Part shown: piece after piece, positions 43,901-58,229 of the stretch | How positions within the stretch are numbered: the first letter of the stretch is position 1 | Layout of the letters: every line of letters begins with the position of its first letter | Source of the DNA: Chrysomallon squamiferum | Taxonomy: Eukaryota > Mollusca > Gastropoda > Neomphalida > Peltospiridae | Direction: 5' to 3' | DNA: 64,000 bases | NCBI GenBank assembly: GCA_012295275.1 | Contig: CM022665.1 | Location: 40,107,818 to 40,171,817, forward strand | The notes under the pieces: model-generated | Database searches by the model: none | Told to the model about the DNA's origin: nothing | Seen by the model: only the letters and a program-made list of their open reading frames with translations | Position numbers and translations under genes: made by a program

Positions 43901-45261
43901 AGGGTAGGAACAAAGTTAAGACCTCAGTCCAACAGTGACTTTTCAGCGGTTGTTAGAAAGTTATTGTTTCCTGTTAGATTTACGATGTTTGTACCTAACC
44001 CTATATTATGGTGGTTAATACCATTACCTGAATTTAATTTTTTTTATTTATTTATTTTACCTGTATTGGTTCTCCATTTATCCAAACCATGGCTTCAGCA
44101 CTACAGTTCCACAACAGCCTCACCTCAGAATCTTCCCAAGCAGATGGAATATCTATCTCAGCACGAAACCAGTGAGTTGACCACCTTGAAAATAAATAAT
44201 ATATATTAATAAATATACTTAAAATGAATGAATTAATGAATGAAAATACTTGCCATTATCATGTTTTTAAAACAAATGAAATTTTCAAAATGAGTTGTTA
44301 CTACAGTGACAGTATTTAGCTTGTATACATATAAGATGCCAGATATAAGTCAGTGCATTAATTTGTGAATATTTAGACTACGTATACAATGACATAGAAA
44401 AGATAACAAGAAAAATGAGAAGAAATAGAGCAGAAGTATATACAACAAACAAACAAAATAAATAAATTTTAAAAAATAATTCAAGAAATATTCTTTAATA
44501 TCTATATGTGATTACTTATACAATTTAATAAAAAAAAAAAAAAAAAAAAAAATAGGGGAAAAATTATTCTTTAATTTCCATAGATCCCTTCAGTTCTTAC
44601 GTGGGTCCAAATGATTGGCCAACAGATACTGGAGAGTAATCTCCCTTGATAGCCTCTTCATAAGGAATTCTTCCAGGAGCTTCATAATGTTCTATCTTGG
44701 TTACACGGGCATGGTCACGATACAACCTGAAATCACACAATGTAGAAATATTAAAACAAGAGATGGTATATAAAGATTAGATACAAATGGTTTAAATATT
44801 CAGCATATATTAAACTTGAAATTAACCTAGAGAACAGGAAGAAACTGGTTAAAATATTAGAATGCTATGCTTAATATTTATATATATATGTAGATGTGTA
44901 ACATTTTTATTTATTATTATATTTTCTATATGTATTTTATTACTGGCATTATGATTATGATTAAGATTATTATTATTTGTCGTTATTATCAAATCAAATT
45001 GTTATTATTATTATTATCATCAGTATTATTACATGTACTCTTATTATCATCAACATCATATTTACTACTATTGAAACTGCTTTATTATTTTGAAACATTC
45101 TTGGCCCTGTTATTTCTTCATAATTTTAGACTATATTCTGTTATAACTGTATTTGATACATACTTTCCAAACAGATTAACATCTGTAAAGTAGACAGATG
45201 AAAGAAATTTGTCTGCTCTTTCAAGAGTTGTTCTCCTGTTTTTGAAAACCACATGATCCAT
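29217..45261 (-). CDS. MAN2C1: MAN2C1 cytosolic alpha-mannosidase (GH38), 3' truncated, with in-frame TGA
   Basis: MAN2C1 trims free oligosaccharides in the cytosol; it is a zinc/cobalt GH38 enzyme. Exons, 5' to 3': 45164-45261, 44601-44726, 44061-44184, 42160-42203 (weak donor), 41394-41571, 40546-40643, 40136-40227, 39744-39850, 38210-38320, 37663-37755, 36943-37059, 36238-36333, 35935-36026, 35231-35284, 34633-34759, 33839-34027, 33509-33539, 33060-33118, 32069-32219, 31020-31102, 30738-30829, 29977-30081, 29650-29719 and 29217-29303. These total 2,424 bases in one frame (808 codons; the human protein has about 1,040). Start ATG encodes [20 protein letters not shown]. Metal ligands GHAHIDTAW, the nucleophile Asp in [12 protein letters not shown], and the ligand His in [12 protein letters not shown] are all present. 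Two oddities: TGA at 30015-30017 (codon 743) replaces the conserved Trp of [15 protein letters not shown], and no exon for the last ~200 residues was found. Intron 15 uses a GC donor. Confidence 0.92.
30195..30410. repeat. Telomere-like (TTAGGG)-derived interstitial repeat
   Basis: Degenerate repeats of TTAGGG, TTGGGG and GGTTGGTGG, lying between the MAN2C1 exons at 29977-30081 and 30738-30829. TTAGGG is the common animal telomere unit, so this may be an old interstitial telomeric insertion or a G-rich minisatellite that arose on its own. Confidence 0.7.
31245..31435. repeat. Degenerate ACT/ATT triplet tract
   Basis: Interrupted CTA/CTG/ATT triplets between MAN2C1 exons. Open frames on both strands here (Thr-rich or Val-rich) reflect the repeat only. 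Confidence 0.8.
32265..32960. repeat. Intronic direct duplication with AATGTGCCTGAACACTAAAGC repeats
   Basis: About 32265-32515 is repeated at about 32598-32820 (shared AATAATTTTCTTTAT start, TAAA tract, GTTTGTTTTCTCTT and TTATTTGGGATTGACAT). Both copies run into a series of about 35-bp units carrying AATGTGCCTGAACA and AAAGCAATGAGTTCATA. All lie in the MAN2C1 intron between exons 18 and 19. Confidence 0.85.
34090..34335. repeat. Long (AAT)n microsatellite
   Basis: More than 60 AAT units with few interruptions, preceded by a TAAA tract, in the GC-AG intron of MAN2C1. Confidence 0.95.
35527..35890. repeat. GT / GTGA / GA compound microsatellite with repeated 55-70-bp blocks
   Basis: A GT tract, then (GTGA)n, then GA tracts separated by three near-copies of GAACAGACATAAAGAGAAGAAG and AGAGAGTATCAATAATACAAAAG. 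It lies in the MAN2C1 intron upstream (in transcript order) of the 35231-35284 exon. Long open frames over it are artefacts. Confidence 0.9.
37062..37240. repeat. (TAAA)n and poly-A tracts
   Basis: Repeated TAAA blocks with a poly-A centre directly beside the acceptor of the MAN2C1 exon ending (5' side) at 37059. A partly inverted counterpart follows at 37260-37600, so the transcript could fold here. Confidence 0.8.
38515..39420. repeat. AT-rich minisatellite of about 35-45 bp, roughly 20 copies
   Basis: Units contain CAGATATGTTATTTATTTTA, then GGTAGTT or AGTAGTT, then TGTNGTTTATGAAAATA. Lengths vary by internal deletion. It occupies most of the MAN2C1 intron between the exons at 38210-38320 and 39744-39850. 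Confidence 0.9.
42184..42480 (-). pseudogene. Possible Penelope-like element N-terminal ORF fragment
   Basis: An open minus-strand stretch encoding [20 protein letters not shown] and [14 protein letters not shown], in style like the N-terminal region of Penelope-like or related retroelement proteins. It lies 3' of the reverse-transcriptase part (in minus-strand order), so if it belongs to the same family the arrangement is permuted, as in the partial tandem copies typical of Penelope-like elements. The family assignment is weak. Its end overlaps MAN2C1 exon 4 on the same strand, in a different frame. Confidence 0.3.
42602..42820. repeat. 27-bp minisatellite, 8 copies
   Basis: Eight almost perfect copies of a unit containing GTACAAGTAGATAACTATAC followed by an A run. 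It abuts the 3' end of the Penelope-like reverse-transcriptase remnant and may be its terminal tandem repeat. Confidence 0.9.
42850..43960 (-). mobile_element. Penelope-like retroelement remnant (reverse transcriptase)
   Basis: In the MAN2C1 intron between exons 3 and 4, same strand. Fragments in order: LLDDGIMD near 43860, [18 protein letters not shown] (43830-43775), [17 protein letters not shown] near 43590-43550, [20 protein letters not shown] (about 43395-43340), and [17 protein letters not shown] (about 43255-43205), the motif A region with its Asp. Stops and frame changes break it, and the motif with the paired Asp residues is missing, so the element is inactive and internally deleted. 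Near 42895-42860 the minus strand reads TCTGAAGAAGCGCAG then TTGCGAAAC, the GAAGAAG/GCGAAAC hairpin often seen near the 3' end of such elements. Confidence 0.75.
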
Positions 45262-47209
45262 GTTCAAGTTACAACTGGCAATCAAAAAGAGCCTTTGAAA
45301 ATAACATTAATAATATAATGAAGATTTGGTATTTACAATCAGAACATATAACAAATTTTATGTTCTTCGTTAATAGTTATTATATGTAATATTGAATTAG
45401 AATGAATTAGATAATCTTAACATTTCTGTGTGTGTGTGTGCATGCAAGCATGTGTGCAGATATGTGTTTTATGCATGTAACTTTGATGTGATGTTATGCT
45501 GCCTTAACTGGCTATTATTTAATCTATATAACACTTCCTCCAACATATAAATAAAAAAAAAAAAAAAAAAAATTACTGGAAAGATGGTGCCAAAAAAAAA
45601 TAAAGAAATGCATATATAATATGTCATATTAAGGCAATGAGGCATATTTGCATGTCAGTGAAATTATAATGTGCATCTCATTTTTATCTTCATCTGTGCA
45701 CATCTTTAAATAAATACATTTTAAAAATTAATGGATGATAACAGTGTGGTTTAACAAATATTAAGAATGAACTTCTGCACAAAAAAAAAATATTTGTACA
45801 AAAGCTCTGACATATTATAGTCATGGCATTATTTATAAAAACTATTCATATTATGACATGGTAAAATTGAACAAGCTGATGATAAATGATCCTATTTTTT
45901 AACCCAGTATGATTATCTGAGTATGAATATTCTGTTATTTTTTCAAAATGCTAGCTAATGGGACATTTTGCCAACTTTACCACTTTTCGTCTCAAACTCT
46001 CCATGACGAAATGACATCATATCTTAAAAAGGAAAAATAATTACTGATTACCCTTAAAATCGAAGTTGTTCGTTGCATGTATCTATAATTATCTTAATAA
46101 ACCAATCGGAATCTTCATCAGACGCAGGCTACTCAAACATGAGCGTTTTAAAATGTTACCGTTCAAATTACCTATGTGACAATAACCTGATACAACCGAT
46201 CGAATAACAGTATGTCTGAATTTCCAAGAACTGAAAGAAATTCACGTATCTGTTACACACTAAACTGTATTTTTTGGCGTGATACAAAAAACATGCATTT
46301 ACTGCTATTCTTCTTTGTATATTTCCGCCATTATTGATTCGCACTACGTTATAAACATCAACGGCTTTATCGTTTAGCTTTTTTAAAACACAGAACAGAT
46401 TACGTATTTGTTAAAGTATTTCTAATAGTGACAGTAATAATAATAGTTAATGTTACCAAACAGATGTTTGATTAAAGCAAACTAAAAACAAGCTTAATAA
46501 TAATAATAATAAATCAAAGACATTTTTAATAAGCATTTGAAAGCAGCAAAGGGAGTGAAATAGATTATTAATGATTATTAATTAATATGCATGGGTGGGT
46601 GTGTATTTTATTTTATTGTAAATTCCTTAATCATGTTACTTTTTTTATGAAGGTGAGATTGTTTGTTGTTGTTGTTGTTTTTTTTTTTTTTTTTTTTTAA
46701 TTTTAATTATTTGTTTATTTATTATTTTTACATTTGATCTTTTTGAATAATAAATAAGTTATAAAATATTATCCAGTAGCATAAAATTTAAGAAGAGGAA
46801 ACAAAATTGGCCATTAAATATCTCAAATCTTTATTCTCTTTGTTTTATATCACAAATAAATCTTTTAATCACTTTTATTTTTTATTTCATTAAAACACAA
46901 TCACAATATTGAAGTCATCGGCATCATTTATTTCGAACAACAAATATTTGGCATTCCTCGCTATAGTCTAAGCACTTTATTTACAAACATAAATAAACAT
47001 CTATCTAGGTAATTTCGTTTGGCGGATTGTCCAACGATTAAATATCCCTGACGACTTTTATATTGTTTTTTATCAGCCGTGTTAGGTTGGTTTTTTCTTT
47101 ATTAATAACATCCTGCAATGAAATTGCGTGGTTATGGACATTGCACCACTAACACTGTCATTTGGTTTCTCAGTTAAAATTCGCGGACATTCTCGCCTGA
47201 AGATGGAAT
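45262..47209. other. 5' flank of MAN2C1; no gene seen
   Basis: Contains GT and poly-A runs and an AAT tract at 46496-46511. A MAN2C1 promoter should be in the first part, but I see no clear core element. Poly-T is at 46678-46698. Copy B of the segmental duplication begins at about 47210. Confidence 0.5.
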
Positions 47210-47437
47210 CGTTTATATGCGTGTTACCACAGAGATAAAAGACTTACCACAGCCTTTTGCAAACCATTGTAATGGAGCAGTGGTTGTAATGGAACATAGC
47301 CTAAAAGGGACCGGTGTGAAAGCTTGATCTCGTCATCTATCACACTGAATATTGATGTTATAATCACTGAGAAATATTCCGGGTCCAGGGGCGGATTCAG
47401 GGGGATTTCCCAATCGCACAAACACCCTCCCAAGCAA

Positions 47438-47488
<51 letters not shown>

Positions 47489-47558
47489 GTAAATAAATAA
47501 ATAAATATGTAAATAAATAAATAAATACATGAATAAATAAATAAATAAATAAAAATAA

Positions 47559-47591
<33 letters not shown>

Positions 47592-48677
47592 TGATGTCCA
47601 CAGCAGTGGTAAGCAGAGGGGTGGGGCCGAAGGTATGGCGGCCGCGGGCACCCAGATTGGAGGGGCCATCCAATCAGAGAAAAGAACTTAATTAATTTGG
47701 TTGATTTATATTTAAATCGAATAAAGTGTTTATTTTATATTTCATCTCTGTTTATATATTCAAAATACCTGCCTTATACTTGCGATTTTAGGGCATAGAG
47801 TCAAGGAGATGGCATCACCAGACCTCTGCACGCCATTGGTCCACAGACATATATATATGCTCGCTTCCCCTCCTGTAGTTGCACAAGTGACACTGAAGTT
47901 GATGTGCGTACAGTCTTTGTTGCATTCGTTTTGAAACTGAGGACAACGTATGACGACATTGCAGGCGCACATGCTGCTCAGTGTGAACGAAGGCAAGTGA
48001 CTGTATTAAGTAGCACTGATGTACGCATCAGTTTGAAACAGTTCACAACAAACACTCACTCACTCAGTCTCACTCTGTCTCATGCATCCTGTAAAATTTA
48101 TAATTTCAAACTGTAAACGTTTACATATTGCTTTGGAAATCCCCTCCTTACCTAAAGTTTAATCCGCCTCTTGGGTCTATTATGCAAAAGTGCAAACTTG
48201 ATTGTACGAGTTTAATTCATATTACGAAGTAAAAGATCAATTCCCACGTATATCTAGATCTTTTAAAATGGTTAGTATTCTGAAGACTCATTCTTTCTTG
48301 GCTTTTTGCGTCCATTCTTTAAAATTGTACGCTTTTTTGTCAAGGTAAAGGTGTTAAAATAATAGGTCTTGAGAAAATATATTAAATGTTTTACAATAAT
48401 AATAACAGGAACACTTACTACTATGACAGTTTTAATTACTTTAGTTTTATTTTTTTTTTTTTTTTTTATTATTTTACTTATTATGTTTTTAACTTTTAAA
48501 ATTTTTAGAATAATATATTTTATTATCAAATAAATAAACATACTTAAAAATGGTATGAAATAAGCACGTTTATATATGAGAAAGGTTAAGAAAAAAAAAT
48601 ATGACATATTGGTACCAGTAACATATATATAATCCTACAAATAGAAAAAAAAAAAAAAAAAAAAAAATAAATAAATA

Positions 48678-48742
<65 letters not shown>

Positions 48743-49746
48743 TAATACAAATAATATAATTTATATTATTGTAAATTATTTTTGGTGCTAAAAAGTTTTA
48801 AAAGTTCTGAAATTTTTTAAATGATGACATTTTTTAAAAATGATGACACTTTTTGAAAAACTTCTATTACCTATTTGGCCCAAAAAATACATGAAAATAT
48901 CTGCTATTACCTATGCTTTGGCCCAAATACTAGAATAACAGAAAAACTTATTTTAAAAGCTCTGCATACTATTAATAAGTTCAAAGCAGTGAAATGAAAA
49001 TGTTAAAATCTGCCGACTTTTCCTTCAATTCTGAATACAACAGTGTCATTGTTTTGTTATTTAATTCTGCGCTGTACTTTGTGGGTAATGGTGTCTGTGT
49101 GTCTGAGAGATTTTACAAATGTACTCAAATCTGTTATTAAATTCCATTCCAGTTTATGTTAAGCTGCTAATCGGCATAATGTGCATACTGACCCAATCAC
49201 TGCGTCATTGCTCGATCGTCCGTTTATACCTCTGTTTGTGCGTGCGTGCATGCGTCTGTGTGTGAGAGGAGAATACTTCTCCTGGGGTTATTTAAAGTGG
49301 TATAAACTGAAGTTTTGCAACATACATTACAGAATTATGAAGATGACTGAAGATGAAATAAGCCTCTTTATTCAGAGAAATAAAATAAACTGAAGCTCAA
49401 ATGTACACGGGATTTAAGAAATTGATACGCACCGTGCAAATACATTTTTCTGTTTATTTATTTAAAGCCTATTTTGTTGGGACGTATGATTCGAACCATC
49501 TTGAAATGTAGTTCGCCAGTCTTGAACCCTCCCTAACTCCGAGCTCGCAAATTATTTAAATTATTACATTCATATATTCTATAATAATAAAATAGAAAAA
49601 TAAATAAATAATAATAATAAAAATAAAAATAAATAAATAAATAAATAAAATATAATAGAAGAAAACAAAAAACACACACACACACACACCCCAAAAAACA
49701 ACAAAAAAACAAACAAAGAAAATGCATTATGCTTGTTTCTCTTTAA

Positions 49747-51710
<1,964 letters not shown>

Positions 51711-51735
51711 CTTTGTTAATAAGAAGCTGACGTAT

Positions 51736-51749
51736 GTTGACATAGCAAC
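51736..51749. promoter_or_regulatory. RFX X-box-like palindrome upstream of paralogue B
   Basis: The same 14-base palindrome as in copy A, 26-39 bases before the ATG, again followed by GACGGGCGGGAAT. The bases between the two sites differ slightly from A and C (CGTCGAAAGGTTACC), while the palindrome itself is unchanged. Confidence 0.55.
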
Positions 51750-51945
51750 GTCGAAAGGTTACCGAGACGGGCGGGAATAAACAACTTTTCGAAAAGGTGT
51801 GGCGTTATTTTTACTGTTTTATTTTCATTTTATTCCATTATTATATTATTTATTCCATAATATTTAAGAAATTCTGGTTTACTGTTATAATATTCGTGAG
51901 AATTAAAACGCATTAAATAAGTTAGCAAATACTCTCAATTAGTTC

Positions 51946-52794
51946 CATGCTCATTTCACCAATATAGAAATAATATATATATATATGTGTGTGTTGTTTT
52001 TTTGGTTTTGTTTTTATTATTTATTTATTAGATATTAATGGCGCGAGAAAATGCTTCGAGAATACTCAGGTTTTTCGTTCTTAATGTTTTTCAGTCACTC
52101 GTCTTAATACGCTAGTGGTCGATACCGAAGGAAAAATATTTTGTTTTCGAAAATCAACATGCAGAAAATAGAAAAATAGCGCTATTTTCAGTTGGCGAAT
52201 TCTTCAAACCACTTAGAGTTAATGAAAAACGATTTAAAAGGAAAAATATCAGTGTCTATTATCTGGCTTCAATGATTATATTAACTTACAGTCCAGGTTT
52301 TGTTTACAGTTGTTTATGAACGAGTGTTGGTGCACGTGTGTGGAAAATACGTTTACCTTTTGTTGTGTAGTATTACTGTTATTATCATTAACACCGTCAC
52401 CACTAGGACTAGTGCTGCTGCTAAGACGACTACTACTGCTACTTATAATACTAATACTTCTAAATGCAGCTACTGTTAGGATAACACAGGCGACTGCAGG
52501 AACTTTTTGAATGAGGTTCAGAATCGGTGCTCTTCAGGGCGCTGTTGTGCTGTTTTCCTTTTTAGCCAATAACCAATGAAAACCGCGAATTGTTTTCCAT
52601 GTTTATGAGTCGGTGCATTTCAACAGTCTTTTGTTGCTAATTGATTAAAGTCTGTAATGTAATGGCAGCCAGGTTTAACCTATTATAAAAACAATAACAA
52701 CAACAATTCTACATTTGTATTGTTTTAAACGTATGTGTAACCGTTATGTCCTCATCTAATTTCCATTCCTTTTCATTTTGTGGCGTTTCTTTTT
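51946..52794. other. No gene seen between copy B and the 970-bp tandem repeat
   Basis: Short AT repeat at 51973-51986 and unique sequence. The open frame at 52310-52510 has no recognisable features (Leu-rich from triplet repeats). Confidence 0.5.
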
Positions 52795-53284
52795 TTACAG
52801 TTATTCAGTGTTACTTTACAAAAGTGAATAAATACAAACAAATCAAAGAAATAAAGAAATAAACAATCAATCAAACAAATAAAACCAAATACAAAGATAC
52901 ATACATGCACACATACGTACGTACGTACATAAAATTCAGTTATAAATGTTCAGTATATAAATATTTGATAAGAATAATATATAAATAAATAATAATAATA
53001 AAGGATTTAAAAGAACATTTACTGCAGACAAACTTCATTTCAATGATTACAAAACATTCTTACACTGACTAAAGATTAAGATACGGTTTTTTATCGGCAC
53101 AAATGAAAATATCAGTTTCTTAGATGATTAGTTACAGAGGCTAGTACTCACAAAAGAGTTCTGACAAAGCAGGTAATTTGTAAATGTTTGTTTTGTTTTT
53201 TTTTTTTTTTTTTTTTTTTTTCGTCGAGTATTAAGCACAACTCTATTTGTTTTCTTTCTTTTTCTTTTTCTTTTTTTCTTTCTT

Positions 53285-53320
<36 letters not shown>

Positions 53321-53441
53321 CTTTTTTTAAATATATATATCTAAGAAACACTTTTCTAAGTGAACTGCATCAGCGGAACTGTATGTCCATGTCCGCGAGT
53401 TGATGAATAATGAAATAGTTTTTAAATAGATCCCTCCGCCC

Positions 53442-53531
<90 letters not shown>

Positions 53532-53691
53532 CTTTTCTTTTCATTTTCGTTTGTTGTTGTTGCTTTTTTACTGTAAATGATTCACGTAAAAGTTTTGATT
53601 CGTTAACATCTTAACTTTGAGTAAAGACCTTGATTTTTATTATTATTTTTATTTTTGTTTTGTTCCTTCTTTCTTTCTTTCTTTCTTCATC

Positions 53692-53767
<76 letters not shown>

Positions 53768-54388
53768 ATAAGTTACTGAACACTACACATCGTCTACTGC
53801 TGAGAATGTTTATTAATGATTGTTGAAAATGAATGTTTGCGTAACAAAACACAACATATTTACACATTTTAACGTTAACGGATTTTTACAGTTATTCAGT
53901 GTTACTTTGCAAAAGTGAATAAATACAAACAAATCAAAGAAATAAAGAAATAAACAATCAATCAAACAAATAAAACCAAATACAAAGATACATAAATGCA
54001 CACATATGTATGTACGTACATAAAATTCAGTTATAAATGTTCAGTATACAAAATATTTAATAAGAATAATAAATAAATAAATAAATAATAATAAAGGATT
54101 TAAAAGAACATTTATTGCAGACAAACTTCATATCAAGGATTACAAAACATTCTTACACTGACTAAAGGTTAAGATACAGCTTTTTATCGGCACAAATGAA
54201 AATATCAGTTTCTTAGATGATTAGTTACAGAGGCTAGTACTCACAAAAGAGTTCTGACAAAGCAGGTAATTTGTAATGTTAGTTTTTGTGGGGGGTTTTC
54301 ATCGAGTATTAAGCACAACTCTATTTATTTTCTGTCTTTTTCTTTTTCCTTTTTTCTTTCATTCTTTAAAAAAAAAAAAAATAATAAT

Positions 54389-54445
<57 letters not shown>

Positions 54446-54545
54446 AAACACTTTTCTAAGTGAACTGCATCAGCGGAACTGTATGTCCATGTCCGCGAGC
54501 TGATGGATAATGAAATAGTCTCAAAATAGATCCCTCCGCCCCAGA

Positions 54546-54603
<58 letters not shown>

Positions 54604-54762
54604 TTTTCTTTTCTTTTCATTTTTTTTTGGTTGTTGTTTTTGTTGTTGTTGCTTTTTTACTGTAAATGATTCACGTAAAAGTTTTGATTCGTTAACTTTG
54701 AGGAAAGACGGGGATTTTTATTATTATTATTTTTTGTTTTGTTCCTTCTTTCTTTCTTTCTT

Positions 54763-54852
<90 letters not shown>
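52795..54852. repeat. Tandem duplication of about 970 bp (two units)
   Basis: Unit 1 is about 52795-53763 and unit 2 about 53885-54852. Both run from ACAGTTATTCAGTGTTACTTT through TAAGAAACACTTTTCTAAGTG, a (CT)n tract, ACTGTAAATGATTCACGTAAA, to a (GT)n(GA)n tract. The ~120 bases between them (53766-53884) match 56259-56376 in copy C and 16292-16410 in copy A, so this block arose together with the larger duplications. Unit 1 has poly-T where unit 2 has a long AT run. Confidence 0.9.
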
Positions 54853-54859
<7 letters not shown>

Positions 54860-56710
54860 CGGTTTGCACTTATAGAGGAAGTTCATACGATTTTCATGTT
54901 TACTGGTCGAAAGACTTCCTCGTAATAATAACGTAATTTTTCGTCTGCTTTCGTAAATTCTGCCAATGGCTGCAGGCTTAGGTAAATATGATCAGTAACA
55001 CTTCAGCAAATATCCCTCATAGTTATTCTTTTAGGCAATTTCGACAGCAACGTAATGATCAAATTCATTCGATTAGAATAATTTTGACATTTCATTGCTT
55101 CATAACTTACAATTTAAAACATTCATTTCTAGCGATAACAGGTTCAGTAAGAGTCCGTTTCTTTCATTTTATCTGTGTACCTATTTCCGTCATTTTCTCC
55201 GTTTTAAATATTAAACACACACATTAAAACACGCACCACACACGCATCCTTTTTTTCTGCTGGTGAGTATTTTTTCTAGCGTAGAGTAATATAAGTGTAA
55301 TTTGTAATTGCTTACGGGCTAAGCACTCAGTACAAATGCAACGACTCTGCTGTATTCTACGTAAAGTTTTATTATTCATTAAAGTGTAACTTTTCCCTTA
55401 AGATTTTCTTGTTTTGATTGCAACTGTTTCTTTGTGTGTGTTTGTAAAAATAGTGTCTGTATTATTACCTATCCAGGAATAAATAATGAAAGTTACACTC
55501 AACAGAATAACACCACATTTTCAGAAATTCTGGACCAGACCCTAGCCAATGCTTTCAACGTGGAAAGTGATTTTTCAGTTTCTTATAAGCTAGTGACCTA
55601 TTTAGATATAATGTGCCAATTTTGTCTTCTTTCTGCCTGCTAGACTTTCACGTGAAACCGAATATTCCCGACAGTAACCTAATTAGGTAATTCTGGCTTT
55701 GAAGGTAATAATACATTTTCAGCGATTTGCTTTTCTCCTGCGGCCTATGGCAAAGACATTCAAAAATCCATCTTTCCGTAGACGCAAAATGAATTATGAT
55801 GTAACTCCAGCAGAAGGCTTTCCTCTCCTTTCTTTCAGAACACTGTATTATGGTCTTGAAAACGTTGTTCGTTAGTTTTAATACAGCAAGAATGCAGCAG
55901 GTCGTTTACGATGAACACTTCAGGTCGGTGTTTCTAACATGAGGCACACGACCCAAATGAGGACAATTTAATTATGACGTATTAAGAACAAAAAATTTCT
56001 GAACTCGCTGATATCGATGACCAATGAATCCTGCCAGGCAGAACAAACAATTAAATTCAGTTCCACTTGTTTTATGAAATAATTATGCTAATGAATAAGT
56101 GTTCCGAACTTGGTAGGCTGTTATGCCAAAGGGGGTATGAATATCGTGGAGGGGGTAAGTAGACCAAGACCCCTAATGCTTTAAGTAAATCTGGCTACTT
56201 TCCGATTTACAAGACTTGATTTTGTTGTGGCTCCTAACAAATATCAAACACCATCGTCTTATAAGTTACTGAAAACTACACATCGTTTACTGCAGAGAAT
56301 GTTTATTAATGATTGTTGAAAATGAATGTTTGCGTAACAAAACACAACATATTTACACATTTTAACGTTAACGGCTAACGGTTATTATCTGTCAGTCGTT
56401 AATCTTTTTCTTTTATAATGAAGAAAAGAGGACAGCGGCAACACCATCCACGGGTTACTCTGACAAGTTAGCAGCGAGGAATCTTTTCTCTGCGTGTTAC
56501 CAAAGAGATAAAAGACTTGCCACAGCCTTTTGCAAACCATTGTAATGGAGCAGTGGTTGTAATGGAACATAGCCTAAAAGGGACCGGTGTGAAAGCTTGA
56601 TCTCGTCATCTATCACACTGTATGTCGATCTTATAATCACTGAGAAATATTCCGGGTCCAGGGGCAGATTCAGGGGGATTTCCCAGTCGCACAAACACCC
56701 TCCCAAGCAA

Positions 56711-56765
<55 letters not shown>

Positions 56766-56768
56766 AAA

Positions 56769-56807
<39 letters not shown>

Positions 56808-57982
56808 TGATAATAATAATAATAATTATAAAAACAACTGATGTCCACAGCAATGGTGTGTAGAAGGGGGCCGAAGGGGCGGTAGCCCCAGGCACCCAGA
56901 TGGGAGGGGGCATCCAATCAGAGAAAAGAACTTAATAAATTTGGTTGATTTATATTTAAATCGAATAAAGTGTTTATTTTATGTTTCATCTGTGTTTACA
57001 TATTCAAAATACCTGCCTTATACTTGAGTGTTTAGGGCATAGAGTCAAGGAGTTGGCATCACCAGACCTCTCCACGCCACTGGTCCTCAGGCATATAAAT
57101 ATTTGCTCGCTTCCCCTCCTGTAGTTGCACAAGTGACACTGAAGTTGATATGCGTACAGTCCTTGTTGCATTCGTTTTGAAACTGAGGACAACGTATGAC
57201 GACATTGCAGGCGCACATGCTGCTCAGTGTGAACGAAGGCAAGTGACTGTATTAAGTAGCACTGATGTACGCATCAGTTTGAAACAGTTCACAACAAACA
57301 CTCACTCACTCAGTCTCACTCTGTCTCATGTATCCTGTAAAATTTATAATTTCAAATTGTAAACGTTTACATATTTATTTGAAAATCCCCTCCTTACCTA
57401 AAGTTTAATCCGCCTCCTGGGTCTATTATGCAAAAGTGCAAACTTGATTGTATGAGTTTATTTCATATTACGAAGTAAAAAATCAATTCCCACGTATATC
57501 TAGATCTTTTAAAATGGTTAGTATTCTGAAGACTCATTCTTTCTTGTCTTTTTGCATCCATTCTTTAAAATTGTACGCTTTTTATCAAGGTAAAGGTGTT
57601 AAAATAATAGGTCTTGAGGAAATATATTAAATGTTTTAAAATAATAATAAAGGAACAGGAACATGACAGTTTTACTTTAGACGTTTTAGATTTAATTATT
57701 TTAGTTTTATTTTATTTTTTTATTGTTTTATCATTATTATTATTTTTTTTAACTTTTAAAATCTTTAGAATAATATATTTTATTATCGGAAAATAAATGT
57801 CATAGTTATAAATATACGTTTTTTTTAAAAATTACCAAAAAAAAAAAAAAAAAAAAAAATAATAATAATAATCAAATAAAAAAAATATATGAAAAGGTTA
57901 AAATAAAAAAATAATAAATGTCAAATTGGTAAACCAGGAACATATATATAATTTTTTAAAAATTACGAAAAAAAAAAATAGT

Positions 57983-58032
<50 letters not shown>

Positions 58033-58198
58033 ATCTTGCTTTAAATTTTGGTAATGATTTGAAAATTACTTGTAAACTGGGATTGTATGGAAAATAAATG
58101 TCATAGTTATAAATATATATCTTGCTTTAAATTTTTTTAAATTACTGTAAAAAAAAACAATAAAATAATAAAAATACCGGAAAAAAAAAAAAAAAAAA

Positions 58199-58229
<31 letters not shown>

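Noticed and set aside
47333-47673. Long minus-strand frames rich in YLFI (also at 16667-16995 and 56497-56917)
   Set aside because: They are translations of the TTTA/AAT tetranucleotide and trinucleotide tracts within the duplicated segments.
55434-55643. Open frame in the extra 820 bases of copy C
   Set aside because: No recognisable motif, no splice context, and absent from copies A and B; probably chance.
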